Source of the DNA: Acidocella sp. 20-57-95
GTDB lineage: Bacteria > Pseudomonadota > Alphaproteobacteria > Acetobacterales > Acetobacteraceae
NCBI GenBank assembly: GCA_002255575.1
Contig: NCAT01000002.1
Span: 124,001 to 188,000 of the forward strand
DNA length: 64,000 bases
Direction: 5' to 3'
Part shown: in pieces, positions 9,408-16,247 of the stretch
How positions within the stretch are numbered: position 1 is the first letter of the stretch
How the letters are laid out: every line of letters begins with the position of its first letter
Translations under genes and position numbers: made by a program
Notes under the pieces: generated by a model
Told to the model about the DNA's origin: nothing
Database searches by the model: none
What the model saw: the letters and a program-made list of their open reading frames with translations, nothing else

Positions 9408-10181
9408 TTATGAGAAAGAGGAGACGGTCCGAAACAGCATGTAACCAGCCACAACAAATATCAGCATTGCGAACACTGATGTTAAACGTCCGGCCTTTCC
9501 GGCAAGATGCTGCGCGACTTTGTGACCAAAAAAGCCGCCAAGGATGCCGCCTATTATGAACACGACCGCTAAATTCCAATCCACTAAGCCTGAGAGCGCA
9601 TAATTAAGTGCGGTGGTCAGGCCAAAAGCAGTCACCGCAACCAGTGACGTACCGACAGCATTTAGAATGGGCATACTTGTTGAAGCCACAAGGCCAGGGA
9701 CGATTAAAAATCCGCCGCCGATACCGAAAAATCCCGAAAATATCCCCGTACCAAAGCCAAAGCCTAAAACTTTGGGGGCGTTTTCCCGGTTGCAGGCAGC
9801 ACCCTCTATGCCAGCATTCTTGCGGCCCCGTAGCATCAATACGCCGACCACCAGCATCACGATGGCAAAGAGAAACAACAATTTCTGGCCGTTGAACGCT
9901 TTGCCAGCGGAGGAGCCAAATAAGGCCCCAATCATCCCGGCGACTGCATACATGAAGCCACAGCGCCACTTCACACTGCCTGCGCGGGCATGATTGAGCA
10001 GCCCCGTGGCGGCATTGACGGCCACCGCAAGCGCGCTGGTGCCGATGGCCACGTGCGGATTCTTCACGCCGACCAAATATACCATCAACGGTACGGCGAG
10101 AATTGAGCCACCACCACCGACGAGCCCTAACGTAAAGCCAACCAGCACGCCGGAGGCGCCGCCCAGCCCATATTGTAACAT
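9408..10181 (-). CDS. TauE/SafE family sulfite/anion exporter
   Basis: This is a polytopic membrane protein of the TauE/SafE (DUF81) family, about 257 aa from the ATG at 10181. The N-terminal glycine-rich helix (GVLVGFTLGLVGGGGSILAVPLM) and its repeat in the second half (FGFGTGIFSGFFGIGGGFLIVPGLV) are the two inverted family repeats. In sulfur-oxidation operons these proteins are thought to export sulfite or organosulfonates. The gene starts 7 bp after the SQR gene and ends 22 bp before cioA. Export of the sulfite formed by persulfide oxidation is the likely role here; this is inference from context. Confidence 0.9.
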   Translation of the reverse strand: MLQYGLGGASGVLVGFTLGLVGGGGSILAVPLMVYLVGVKNPHVAIGTSALAVAVNAATGLLNHARAGSVKWRCGFMYAVAGMIGALFGSSAGKAFNGQKLLFLFAIVMLVVGVLMLRGRKNAGIEGAACNRENAPKVLGFGFGTGIFSGFFGIGGGFLIVPGLVASTSMPILNAVGTSLVAVTAFGLTTALNYALSGLVDWNLAVVFIIGGILGGFFGHKVAQHLAGKAGRLTSVFAMLIFVVAGYMLFRTVSSFS

Positions 10182-10188
10182 ATCCACG

Positions 10189-11874
10189 TCAGGCGGCCTG
10201 TTCGATCTTTGCAGGATCAATCATCCATTCCCGGCCCTTCAACATACCCTGCCAATACACGAAGGGCAGAATGCGGTCTTTCAAGAACCAGGCGGCGCGG
10301 GTGGGTTGGGTACCGTCGATCAGCCAAGCAGGGAAGCTTGGCATTAACTTGCCGCCATAGCCGAATTCGGCGAGCACAATCTTACCGCGTTCCACGGTGA
10401 GCGGGCAGGAGCCGTAGCCATCATATGTCACACTTGGGGATTTACCGTCTAAAGTCGCGAGCACATTAATAGCGACAGTGGGCGCCTGCGCCCGCGCGGC
10501 CGCGGCGGTTTTGGCGTTGGTGGTGGCGGCAGCATCGCCCAGGCTGTAAATATTTGCAAAGCGTGGATGCTGTAAGGTGCCTGCATCAACCTCAATGAAA
10601 CCAGCGGGTCCTGCAAGTGCGCTGGCCGCCACAAAGTCAGGCGCCACTTGCGGTGGTACGGCGTGCAGCATATCAAACTCACGTTGAATTGTCTCGGACG
10701 ACCCGTCCGCATTTTTGCGCTCGAACGTGGCAACCCGCGCGGCCCCATCGACCGCCACCAGCTTTGATTCGAAATTCAGATGGATATTATATTTTTTAAT
10801 ATATTCCATTAACGCGGGTACATAGGCAGCAACGCCGAACAGCACCGCGCCCGCATTGTGAAACTCCACCTCGACATTCGCCAAGGCGCCAGTTTCGCGC
10901 ATAATGTCACAGGAGAGATACATCGCTTTTTGGGGCGCCCCCGCACATTTTATCGGCATCGGTGGCTGGGTGAATATGGCCCGACCGGATTTGAGATTGG
11001 TCACAAGATTATGAGTGTAGGGTGCCAGGTCAAAACGATAATTCGAAGTGACACCGTTGCGGCCAAGTGCTTCGCTGAGGCCGGGAATGGCGTTCCAATT
11101 CAATTTCAAACCCGGAGCCGCAACCAGCACACGGTAACGCACGCTGGAGCCGTCAGCCAAAATCACCTCATTTAATTCTGGCGCGAACCCTGCGGCACCC
11201 TGGCGCACCCAAGTAACTTTATCGGGCATCACATCGGCGGTGTTGCGGCGTGTTACATCCTGTGTGAACACACCGGCACCCACCAAAGTCCAGCCCGGTT
11301 GGTAATAATGCGCCTCGGAAGGTTCGATGACGGCGATGGTGAGTGAGCCACGGCGCTTGAGCAGACTGGCCGCGGTTGCGATACCCGCCGAGCCACCGCC
11401 GACGATCACAACATCATATGTTTTTGTACCCGCCGCCTCGCCATCTGATTGCGCTTGCGCCAATGCCAGGATTTTTGGTTTGACCGAACTGATATCGATC
11501 CCGGCTGCCGCCACGGTATCAAAAATTTCAGCCGCCGGCATTTGGCCCGCCTGGGCCAATGCCCACATCATTGCGGCACGCGTGCCACTGCGACAATAGC
11601 CGAGCACCGGCCCTTTTGCCGCTTTCAACGCCGCTGCGAATTTGGCGATGTCGGCATCGGTGATGGCGCCAGTAGTAACCGGAATATGCGTAAAGCTGAG
11701 ACCTTGCGCCTCAGCCAGCGCAGCGATTTCGGCTGCACGCGGTTGGCCGGCATCTTCGCCATCAGGCCGCGCATCAATCACTGTCATGAAACCAGCTTGT
11801 TTCGCTTCAATAATATCAGAGTCAGTGACTTGCGGCGACACCGCAAATGCCTGCGTCAGGTGTTTAAAGCTCAT
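10189..11874 (-). CDS. DUF442/rhodanese-like domain fused to a type II sulfide:quinone oxidoreductase
   Basis: This is a 561-aa two-domain protein. Residues ~1-130 form a DUF442 (TIGR01244, beta-lactamase-hydrolase-like phosphatase) domain with an active-site loop CRSGTR at 94-99, which has rhodanese-type CX4R spacing. Residues ~150-561 are an FAD-dependent sulfide:quinone oxidoreductase. The FAD motif is VVIVGGGSAG (155-164). Two cysteines align with the catalytic pair of the mitochondrial-type enzyme: Cys310 in KCAGAPQKAMYL and Cys490 in YDGYGSCPL. The SQR oxidises sulfide and passes electrons to quinone, leaving a persulfide. The N-terminal domain could accept that sulfane sulfur. Databases label such fusions bifunctional phosphatase/oxidoreductase; a phosphatase role is doubtful given the CX4R loop. 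Confidence 0.92.
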   Translation of the reverse strand: MSFKHLTQAFAVSPQVTDSDIIEAKQAGFMTVIDARPDGEDAGQPRAAEIAALAEAQGLSFTHIPVTTGAITDADIAKFAAALKAAKGPVLGYCRSGTRAAMMWALAQAGQMPAAEIFDTVAAAGIDISSVKPKILALAQAQSDGEAAGTKTYDVVIVGGGSAGIATAASLLKRRGSLTIAVIEPSEAHYYQPGWTLVGAGVFTQDVTRRNTADVMPDKVTWVRQGAAGFAPELNEVILADGSSVRYRVLVAAPGLKLNWNAIPGLSEALGRNGVTSNYRFDLAPYTHNLVTNLKSGRAIFTQPPMPIKCAGAPQKAMYLSCDIMRETGALANVEVEFHNAGAVLFGVAAYVPALMEYIKKYNIHLNFESKLVAVDGAARVATFERKNADGSSETIQREFDMLHAVPPQVAPDFVAASALAGPAGFIEVDAGTLQHPRFANIYSLGDAAATTNAKTAAAARAQAPTVAINVLATLDGKSPSVTYDGYGSCPLTVERGKIVLAEFGYGGKLMPSFPAWLIDGTQPTRAAWFLKDRILPFVYWQGMLKGREWMIDPAKIEQAA

Positions 11875-11898
11875 TTGTCTTTCCCTAGAATTTTTTAA

Positions 11899-12096
11899 TT
11901 AACGGCGGCGCGTGGAAATTCCGAACGGCAGGTAGGCCGGGCAGGTTGAAAACAGGCTGGTGGCAAAGAGCACCAAAGCAGCGACACCGAGGATGATCGC
12001 GACTGTACCGGTGATGAGACCACCAAAATACGCAGCGATAATTGCCAGTACGATAACAAGACGGATGATCCGATCCGCCGTTCCCATATTTTTCAT
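11899..12096 (-). CDS. DUF2892 (YgaP-like) small membrane protein
   Basis: This 65-aa protein has two hydrophobic helices and the DUF2892 pattern: MGTADRIIRLVIVLAI at the start and FATSLFSTCPAYLPFGIST near the end. The same module is the membrane anchor of the E. coli rhodanese YgaP. The cysteine in STCPAYLPFG is conserved in the family. Its ATG overlaps the stop of the upstream transporter gene as ATGA, with AAAGGAAA as a ribosome site. Stand-alone DUF2892 proteins are frequent beside sulfide-oxidation genes; the function is unknown. Confidence 0.88.
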   Translation of the reverse strand: MKNMGTADRIIRLVIVLAIIAAYFGGLITGTVAIILGVAALVLFATSLFSTCPAYLPFGISTRRR

Positions 12097-12554
12097 GTTG
12101 TTTTCCTTTGTATGATGGAAGGCGGGGCTAATCTGGTCATGAATCGGCTTTGCATACGGCACACCAGCATGCCTGTGAGCATCGCGAATACGAACATTGC
12201 GGCAGGCCAGGGCTGCAATGCGAGGTCGGCAATGGCAGGGCCCGGGCACAGCCCGGCAATGCCCCAGCCAATGCCGAAAATTGTAGAGCCTGCCAGCAAT
12301 TTTGCATCAAGCTTGGCAGCTGTTGGTAGGTCAAAAGCCGGTGCAACCAGCGGGCGCTGCAATTTAAGGCGGATGCGCCAGGCGAGGACCATCGGGATGA
12401 GGGCACCCCCCATAACAAACGCCAAGGTTGGGTCCCACGCGCCCGTAATGTCTAGAAATGCCCGCACGCGCGCGGGGTCGGCCATGCCGGAGATGGCCAG
12501 ACCCGCCCCAAACAATATGCCAGCCGCAAGGGCGATAAGGGTCTGGCGGTTCAT
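12093..12554 (-). CDS. YeeE/YedE family sulfur-compound transporter, second half-size subunit
   Basis: This is a 153-aa membrane protein of the YeeE/YedE (DUF395) family, with the motifs LFGAGLAISGMADPARVRAFLD and GIGWGIAGLCPGPA. The cysteine in GLCPGPA is a conserved family residue. Half-size pairs of this family (PmpA/PmpB-like) sit next to persulfide or sulfide oxidation genes and are believed to import sulfane-sulfur or thiosulfate species. The ATG at 12554 overlaps the preceding half-transporter stop by four bases, so the pair is coupled. Confidence 0.9.
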   Translation of the reverse strand: MNRQTLIALAAGILFGAGLAISGMADPARVRAFLDITGAWDPTLAFVMGGALIPMVLAWRIRLKLQRPLVAPAFDLPTAAKLDAKLLAGSTIFGIGWGIAGLCPGPAIADLALQPWPAAMFVFAMLTGMLVCRMQSRFMTRLAPPSIIQRKTT

Positions 12555-12988
12555 GCGACACCTGCGATGAATTTCATCAGGAACACGATGATCATGCCTG
12601 CGGCCATGAAGCAAAACGTCGCCGCAAGGGAGCGTGGAGAGACGCGCGAGAGCCCGCATACGCCGTGCCCGCTGGTGCAGCCGGAGCCTAGCCAGGTGCC
12701 GTAACCAACCAACAAGCCACCAATGATAAGGATCCAGGGCGAGGCCGGGAACCGCGTGATAACGTTTCCGGTTGTGCCGATAAGAAACGCCCCCAAAGGC
12801 AACCCGGCCGTAAATGCCAAGGCCACCGTGTAAGGTGCAGAAGATGTGCCGATTGCGGCGGCGCGTGCTGCAAGGCCGCTCACCCCGGCGACCCGCCCGT
12901 CCGCCAGCAACATCAGGCTGGCGGCAAGCCCGATCATGAGCCCGCCGGCAAAACCTGCCAGCGGCATGGCGTGTGCAAAAATACCCAT
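12551..12988 (-). CDS. YeeE/YedE family sulfur-compound transporter, first half-size subunit
   Basis: This 145-aa protein has four or so membrane helices and the hallmark loop GSGCTSGHGVCGLSR, whose cysteines are thought to handle the sulfur of the transported compound. It starts at 12988 within the stop of the metallo-hydrolase gene (TAATG) and overlaps the second subunit at its end. The pair together should correspond to one full-length YeeE/YedE transporter (two homologous halves). Confidence 0.92.
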   Translation of the reverse strand: MGIFAHAMPLAGFAGGLMIGLAASLMLLADGRVAGVSGLAARAAAIGTSSAPYTVALAFTAGLPLGAFLIGTTGNVITRFPASPWILIIGGLLVGYGTWLGSGCTSGHGVCGLSRVSPRSLAATFCFMAAGMIIVFLMKFIAGVA

Positions 12989-13914
12989 TAGAATAAGTTC
13001 AGAGGCAATTTGAGGTAGCTGGTGCCGTTTTCTTCTGGCGGCGGCAGATGCCCGGCACGCATGTTCACCTGCACTGAAGGCAGAATGAGTTTGGGCATAG
13101 AAAGCGTGGCATCCCGCGCCGTGCGCATCGCAAAGAAATCATCCTCACTGATGCCTTCATGGGCGTGCACATTGCCATCGCGTTCAGCGGCGACGGTGGT
13201 TTCCCAAATATAAGTATCTCGACCCGGCGCCTTATAATCATGGCAAAGATAAAGCCGCGTTTCGCCCGGCAGGCTAAGCAACCGCCGGATGGACTGATAA
13301 AGCTGACGCGCGTCACCGCCAGGGAAATCCGCGCGGGCGGTGCCGTAATCGGGCATGAACAGAGTATCACCGGTAAACACCACGTCACCGATCACGTAAG
13401 CCATGTCGGCCGGTGTATGGCCGGGTACATGTAGGGCAATGGCTGAAATATTGCCAATGCTAAACTGATCGCCATCATCAAACAGGCGGTCGAACTCCGA
13501 CCCGTCACGCGCGAATTCGGTGCCGACATTGAAAATTTTACCGAACACATTCTGTACAGTGGTAATTTCGCGCCCGATCGCGAGTTTGCCGCCACAATGC
13601 TGTTGAATATAGGGGGCCGCCGAGAGATGATCGGCGTGGGCGTGGGTTTCCAGCAACCAGTCAATTTCGATGCCGGTTGCCCGCACATAAGCGATCAGCG
13701 CGTCAGCCGATTTGGTGTGGGTTCGGCCGGCGGCGGCGTCAAAATCCAGCACGCTATCCACCACTGCCCCTTTCATGGTGATGGGGTCGTGCACAACATG
13801 GGTTGCGGTATTGGTGGGTTCGTCGAAGAAACTATACACCACCGGGCGCGCTGTGTGGCCGGCCAACGCCTCATTCACCTGCTTCTGGGCCGCCACCAAA
13901 TTTAAATCTATCAC
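12988..13914 (-). CDS. MBL-fold metallo-hydrolase, persulfide-dioxygenase-like (Blh family)
   Basis: This is a metallo-beta-lactamase-fold protein of the ETHE1/Blh group, about 308 aa from the GTG at 13914. The metal motif is THAHADH (H91, H93, D95, H96), followed by HVPGHTPADMAY and the CHDY segment near residue 227. Members of this group oxidise glutathione persulfide to sulfite and glutathione with O2. The start at 13914 (GACGGGG eight bases upstream) is preferred. The longer in-frame start would be a TTG inside a TTGACA promoter box. It is the first gene of the nine-gene operon. The substrate is inferred from family and neighbours. Confidence 0.9.
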   Translation of the reverse strand: MIDLNLVAAQKQVNEALAGHTARPVVYSFFDEPTNTATHVVHDPITMKGAVVDSVLDFDAAAGRTHTKSADALIAYVRATGIEIDWLLETHAHADHLSAAPYIQQHCGGKLAIGREITTVQNVFGKIFNVGTEFARDGSEFDRLFDDGDQFSIGNISAIALHVPGHTPADMAYVIGDVVFTGDTLFMPDYGTARADFPGGDARQLYQSIRRLLSLPGETRLYLCHDYKAPGRDTYIWETTVAAERDGNVHAHEGISEDDFFAMRTARDATLSMPKLILPSVQVNMRAGHLPPPEENGTSYLKLPLNLF

Positions 13915-13933
13915 GTCAGACCCCGTCAAATAA

Positions 13934-13944
13934 TCATTTAATGA
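13934..13944. promoter_or_regulatory. Candidate ArsR/BigR operator (AT-rich palindrome)
   Basis: TCATT T AATGA has perfect 5-bp arms around one central base. It lies between the candidate -10 box and the GTG start of the metallo-hydrolase gene. It resembles the longer AATCAT…ATGATT dyad in front of the sox operon. Confidence 0.4.
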
Positions 13945-13945
13945 A

Positions 13946-13974
13946 TGTATGAAAGTAATGAGATGCTTTGTCAA
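13946..13974 (-). promoter_or_regulatory. Candidate sigma70-type promoter of the blh-sqr-cio operon
   Basis: Reading leftward, TTGACA (13969-13974) is followed after 17 bp by CATACA (13946-13951). A short palindrome TCATT-T-AATGA (13934-13944) sits just downstream, around the expected transcription start. The -35 match is perfect and the -10 match is weak. The palindrome's position fits repression by an ArsR-type protein. Confidence 0.5.
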
Positions 13975-14002
13975 TTGTCATTTTATGTAATTGTGCTATA
14001 CT
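13975..14002 (+). promoter_or_regulatory. Candidate promoter of the peroxiredoxin-arsR operon
   Basis: TTGTCA (13975-13980) and TATACT (13997-14002) are separated by 16 bp. Transcription would begin about 7 bp downstream, at or next to the ATG at 14009, which implies a leaderless message. It lies back to back with the leftward promoter; the two -35 boxes are adjacent. Confidence 0.5.
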
Positions 14003-14008
14003 GTATAA

Positions 14009-14650
14009 ATGATTGATGTAATGGAAAAAAAATTACAGAGGCCGCTGAGAATCGGGGATAAAGCGCCGGTCTTTCGGGCGCGCACCACGCAAGGTGATAT
14101 CAGCCTTGACCAGTTCGCCGGTCGTTGGCTGCTGTTTTTCTCGCACCCGGCGGATTTTACGCCGGTCTGCACCAGTGAATTCATGGCAATCGCCCGCGCT
14201 GCCGATAAATTTGCCGCCCTTAATTGCGCCTTGCTTGGCCTGTCGGTGGATAGTCTTTATGCCCACATCGCTTGGGTTCGGGCGATCCGCGAGGCATTTG
14301 GGGTGACCATCCCTTTTCCAATTGTGGAAGACCCTTCGATGGCCGTCGCACGGGCCTACGGCATGCTTGATGAAGATGCGCAGGATTCCGCCGCCGTTCG
14401 CGCGACATATGTGATCGACCCGGCAGGGATCATCCGGGCGGTATCTTGGTATCCAATGCAGGTTGGCCGGTCCGTTGAGGAGATGCTGCGCTTGCTTGCG
14501 GCCCTGCAGGTTACAGCCGCATCTGATGTGCTGACACCGGCGGGCTGGCATCCTGGCGAGCCGGTTTTGCTGCCCCCCGCGGGCGCCGAGGCCGCAACGG
14601 CAGTTGGCGCACTGCCGACTTGGTTCTGTCAGCCGAAATCTGCCGCATGA
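14009..14650 (+). CDS. Peroxiredoxin, Prx6-type
   Basis: This is a 213-aa thiol peroxidase of the AhpC/TSA superfamily. The peroxidatic cysteine is Cys54 in HPADFTPVCTSEF. The C-terminal segment (GWHPGEPVLLPP…PTWFCQPK) is that of the Prx6 subfamily, with a second cysteine near the end that could serve as resolving residue. Such enzymes reduce peroxides, and some reduce persulfides. The ATG at 14009 has no Shine-Dalgarno and coincides with the predicted transcription start; ATG 14021 is an alternative. It overlaps the arsR gene by four bases. Confidence 0.92.
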   Translation: MIDVMEKKLQRPLRIGDKAPVFRARTTQGDISLDQFAGRWLLFFSHPADFTPVCTSEFMAIARAADKFAALNCALLGLSVDSLYAHIAWVRAIREAFGVTIPFPIVEDPSMAVARAYGMLDEDAQDSAAVRATYVIDPAGIIRAVSWYPMQVGRSVEEMLRLLAALQVTAASDVLTPAGWHPGEPVLLPPAGAEAATAVGALPTWFCQPKSAA

Positions 14651-15045
14651 CCATGCTCCACAAATCCAAAGAGGCGGCCATCGCCGCCACTGAGAAATTA
14701 AAAATATTCGCACAACCGCAGCGGCTGATGATTTTGTCGGTGCTACTCTCCGGCGAATTCACTGTCACTGAGATTGATGAAGCAACCGCCATCGGCCAGC
14801 CGGCATTGAGCCAGCAGTTGGCGGCGTTGCGACGCGCCGATGTTGTTGATACCCGCAGAGACGGCAAGCAGATATTTTATCGGCTTGCCAACGAGATGGT
14901 CGGCGCGTGCGTTCAGCACATCGAAGGCTTGTTTGGTGAAACCCCAACGCTACCAGTCACGCCGGTGACGGCCAAAGCGCCAGCGCCCGCCCCAGCCGAG
15001 AACGCCGCACTGCCAGGTGCTGCCGCGTTTGCAAAAGTATTTTAA
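14647..15045 (+). CDS. ArsR-family transcriptional repressor, BigR/SqrR-like by context
   Basis: This is a winged-helix ArsR regulator of 132 aa. The recognition region is TVTEIDEATAIGQPALSQQLAALRRADVV and the wing is TRRDGKQIFYRL. BigR and SqrR sense persulfides through two cysteines. Here the first position is Ser31 (LMILSVLL) and only Cys88 in the C-terminal helix (MVGACVQHI) remains. A Pro/Ala-rich tail of about 35 residues follows. The ATG overlaps the peroxiredoxin stop (ATGA). Divergence from the blh-sqr-cio operon suggests it controls that operon and itself. Confidence 0.88.
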   Translation: MTMLHKSKEAAIAATEKLKIFAQPQRLMILSVLLSGEFTVTEIDEATAIGQPALSQQLAALRRADVVDTRRDGKQIFYRLANEMVGACVQHIEGLFGETPTLPVTPVTAKAPAPAPAENAALPGAAAFAKVF

Positions 15046-15090
15046 CGATAAAGCAAACGGCCGCCGCGGGGTCTGCGATGGGTTGTTAAA

Positions 15091-15585
15091 TCACGGCTTG
15101 AGGTATGAAAATCCATGGGCCTCAAGCTGCATAATACGGATCACCCCGGCAGGTACGATCACGGCAGGCGGAACAATAACCGGCATTTGCCCGGTTGCTT
15201 TCTCCATCGCGAGCATGGTGTTGTGACAAGCGTCGAATTCAACGCCTTCCTGATCGAGCGATTGAATGCGCCCGGCGACAGGACTGCCCGCAAGGAGCAT
15301 TTTCAATCCTGGTCCATACGCAACAATCACGATCTGGATTTTTGAAGCGCCCATGAAGTCCAGCATATTTTGGGCGTTATTGAGAACCAAATTCCAGCGT
15401 GCAGGATCATCCTCGCTCACCTGGATAACGGCATGGGTTGTGGCAAACGGCATAGAATTTTTAAAAGCTGGCTTATTAAAATCATAATTATCCAGCATCG
15501 ACATGTTGGCGAAGGCGGGCTTCCCCACGAGCAAAGCCACCGCCAGCGCAACGCCCATAGTTAGGCGAATAAGATAAGTATACAT
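15091..15585 (-). CDS. Secreted DsrE-family protein (paralogue 1)
   Basis: This 164-aa protein has an N-terminal signal peptide or anchor (RLTMGVALAVALLVGKPAFA) followed by a DsrE/DsrF-like domain. Key segments are IVAYGPGLKMLLAG and the single cysteine Cys120 in GVEFDACHNTM. DsrE-type proteins carry or transfer sulfane sulfur on a conserved cysteine, but the classical ones are cytoplasmic. A strong GGAGGGG site precedes the ATG at 15585. It is transcribed away from the sox operon, and a closely similar gene ends that operon (23072-23515). Confidence 0.85.
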   Translation of the reverse strand: MYTYLIRLTMGVALAVALLVGKPAFANMSMLDNYDFNKPAFKNSMPFATTHAVIQVSEDDPARWNLVLNNAQNMLDFMGASKIQIVIVAYGPGLKMLLAGSPVAGRIQSLDQEGVEFDACHNTMLAMEKATGQMPVIVPPAVIVPAGVIRIMQLEAHGFSYLKP

Positions 15586-15730
15586 GTCCCCTCCGTTAAT
15601 GAATGCTTATTGCCGTGCGATTACTGACGCACTTTCTCCACCTGTTTTGATTGTTCAGGTGAATTAGAAAATCTGTCAACGTGGAACAAATTTACACCAC
15701 ACACCCGAAAGACACTTACAAAAATAATAT

Positions 15731-15747
15731 AATCATGTATTATGATT
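15731..15747. promoter_or_regulatory. Candidate ArsR operator upstream of the sox operon
   Basis: AATCAT (15731-15736) and ATGATT (15742-15747) form a perfect 6-bp inverted repeat with a 5-bp spacer. It lies in the 269-bp AT-rich region between the divergent dsrE and arsR-sox genes. Its arms resemble the palindrome before the metallo-hydrolase gene. The rest of this region shows no gene. Confidence 0.5.
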
Positions 15748-15854
15748 TACATAAAATAGATAATGTCGTCCAATCTCGAGGTTAATACGTTGTATTCGTT
15801 AGACAATATTAGCAGCACTCCAAATCCGCGAAGCTATTTTGAGGGGGATTTATC

Positions 15855-16247
15855 ATGACAGAGGCAGTTTACTCTTCTCATGGGGCCGCACGGACCGTTA
15901 CGGTGTTGCGCATTTTGGCAAACATAACCCGTCTGGATATTCTGAATTATTTAAAGACCGGTGAGCAGTCAGTTGCCCAAATTGAAGCTGCTTTATCGAT
16001 TGGCCAGCCGAATTTATCACAACAATTAGCGGAGCTACGGGCCGCCGGGGCGGTGGTCGCGCGGCGTAACGGAAAATCAGTCTTTTATCGTTTGCGTGAT
16101 GAGTCTGTTCGCAAATTCATCGAGCTACTTTCGGCTGTGACCTTCGGAGAGCCAGGTCGAACCGGTGGGGTTGTATCGTCTGGTGATGTTGCAGCCGAGA
16201 TGCCGGGGCAACGGGTGGATGCAAGGGCTGTGATGGCATCCTCATGA
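15855..16247 (+). CDS. ArsR-family transcriptional regulator at the head of the sox operon
   Basis: This is a 130-aa winged-helix ArsR protein with a clear helix-turn-helix (SVAQIEAALSIGQPNLSQQLAELRAAGAV) and wing (ARRNGKSVFYRL). It contains no cysteine, so it cannot use the dithiol persulfide switch of BigR, SqrR or the Sox regulator SoxR. It may sense another ligand or act with a partner. A strong GAGGGGGA ribosome site precedes the ATG at 15855. Its end overlaps the DsbA-like gene by four bases. Confidence 0.9.
   Translation: MTEAVYSSHGAARTVTVLRILANITRLDILNYLKTGEQSVAQIEAALSIGQPNLSQQLAELRAAGAVVARRNGKSVFYRLRDESVRKFIELLSAVTFGEPGRTGGVVSSGDVAAEMPGQRVDARAVMASS

Noticed and set aside
10465..10748. 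Minus-strand alternative frame inside the SQR fusion gene
   Set aside because: It lies in another frame of an intact gene with conserved catalytic cysteines; the Pro/Arg-rich translation is typical of shadow frames.
13915..13974. Longer N terminus for the MBL-fold protein starting at TTG 13974
   Set aside because: The TTG is part of a TTGACA promoter box, the added 20 residues have no family counterpart, and GTG 13914 has a G-rich ribosome site.
14620..14646. Upstream GTG start for the ArsR gene that would add a cysteine
   Set aside because: ATG 14647 gives an ATGA overlap with the peroxiredoxin gene and matches the usual N-terminal length. The added residues are translated from the end of the peroxiredoxin gene.
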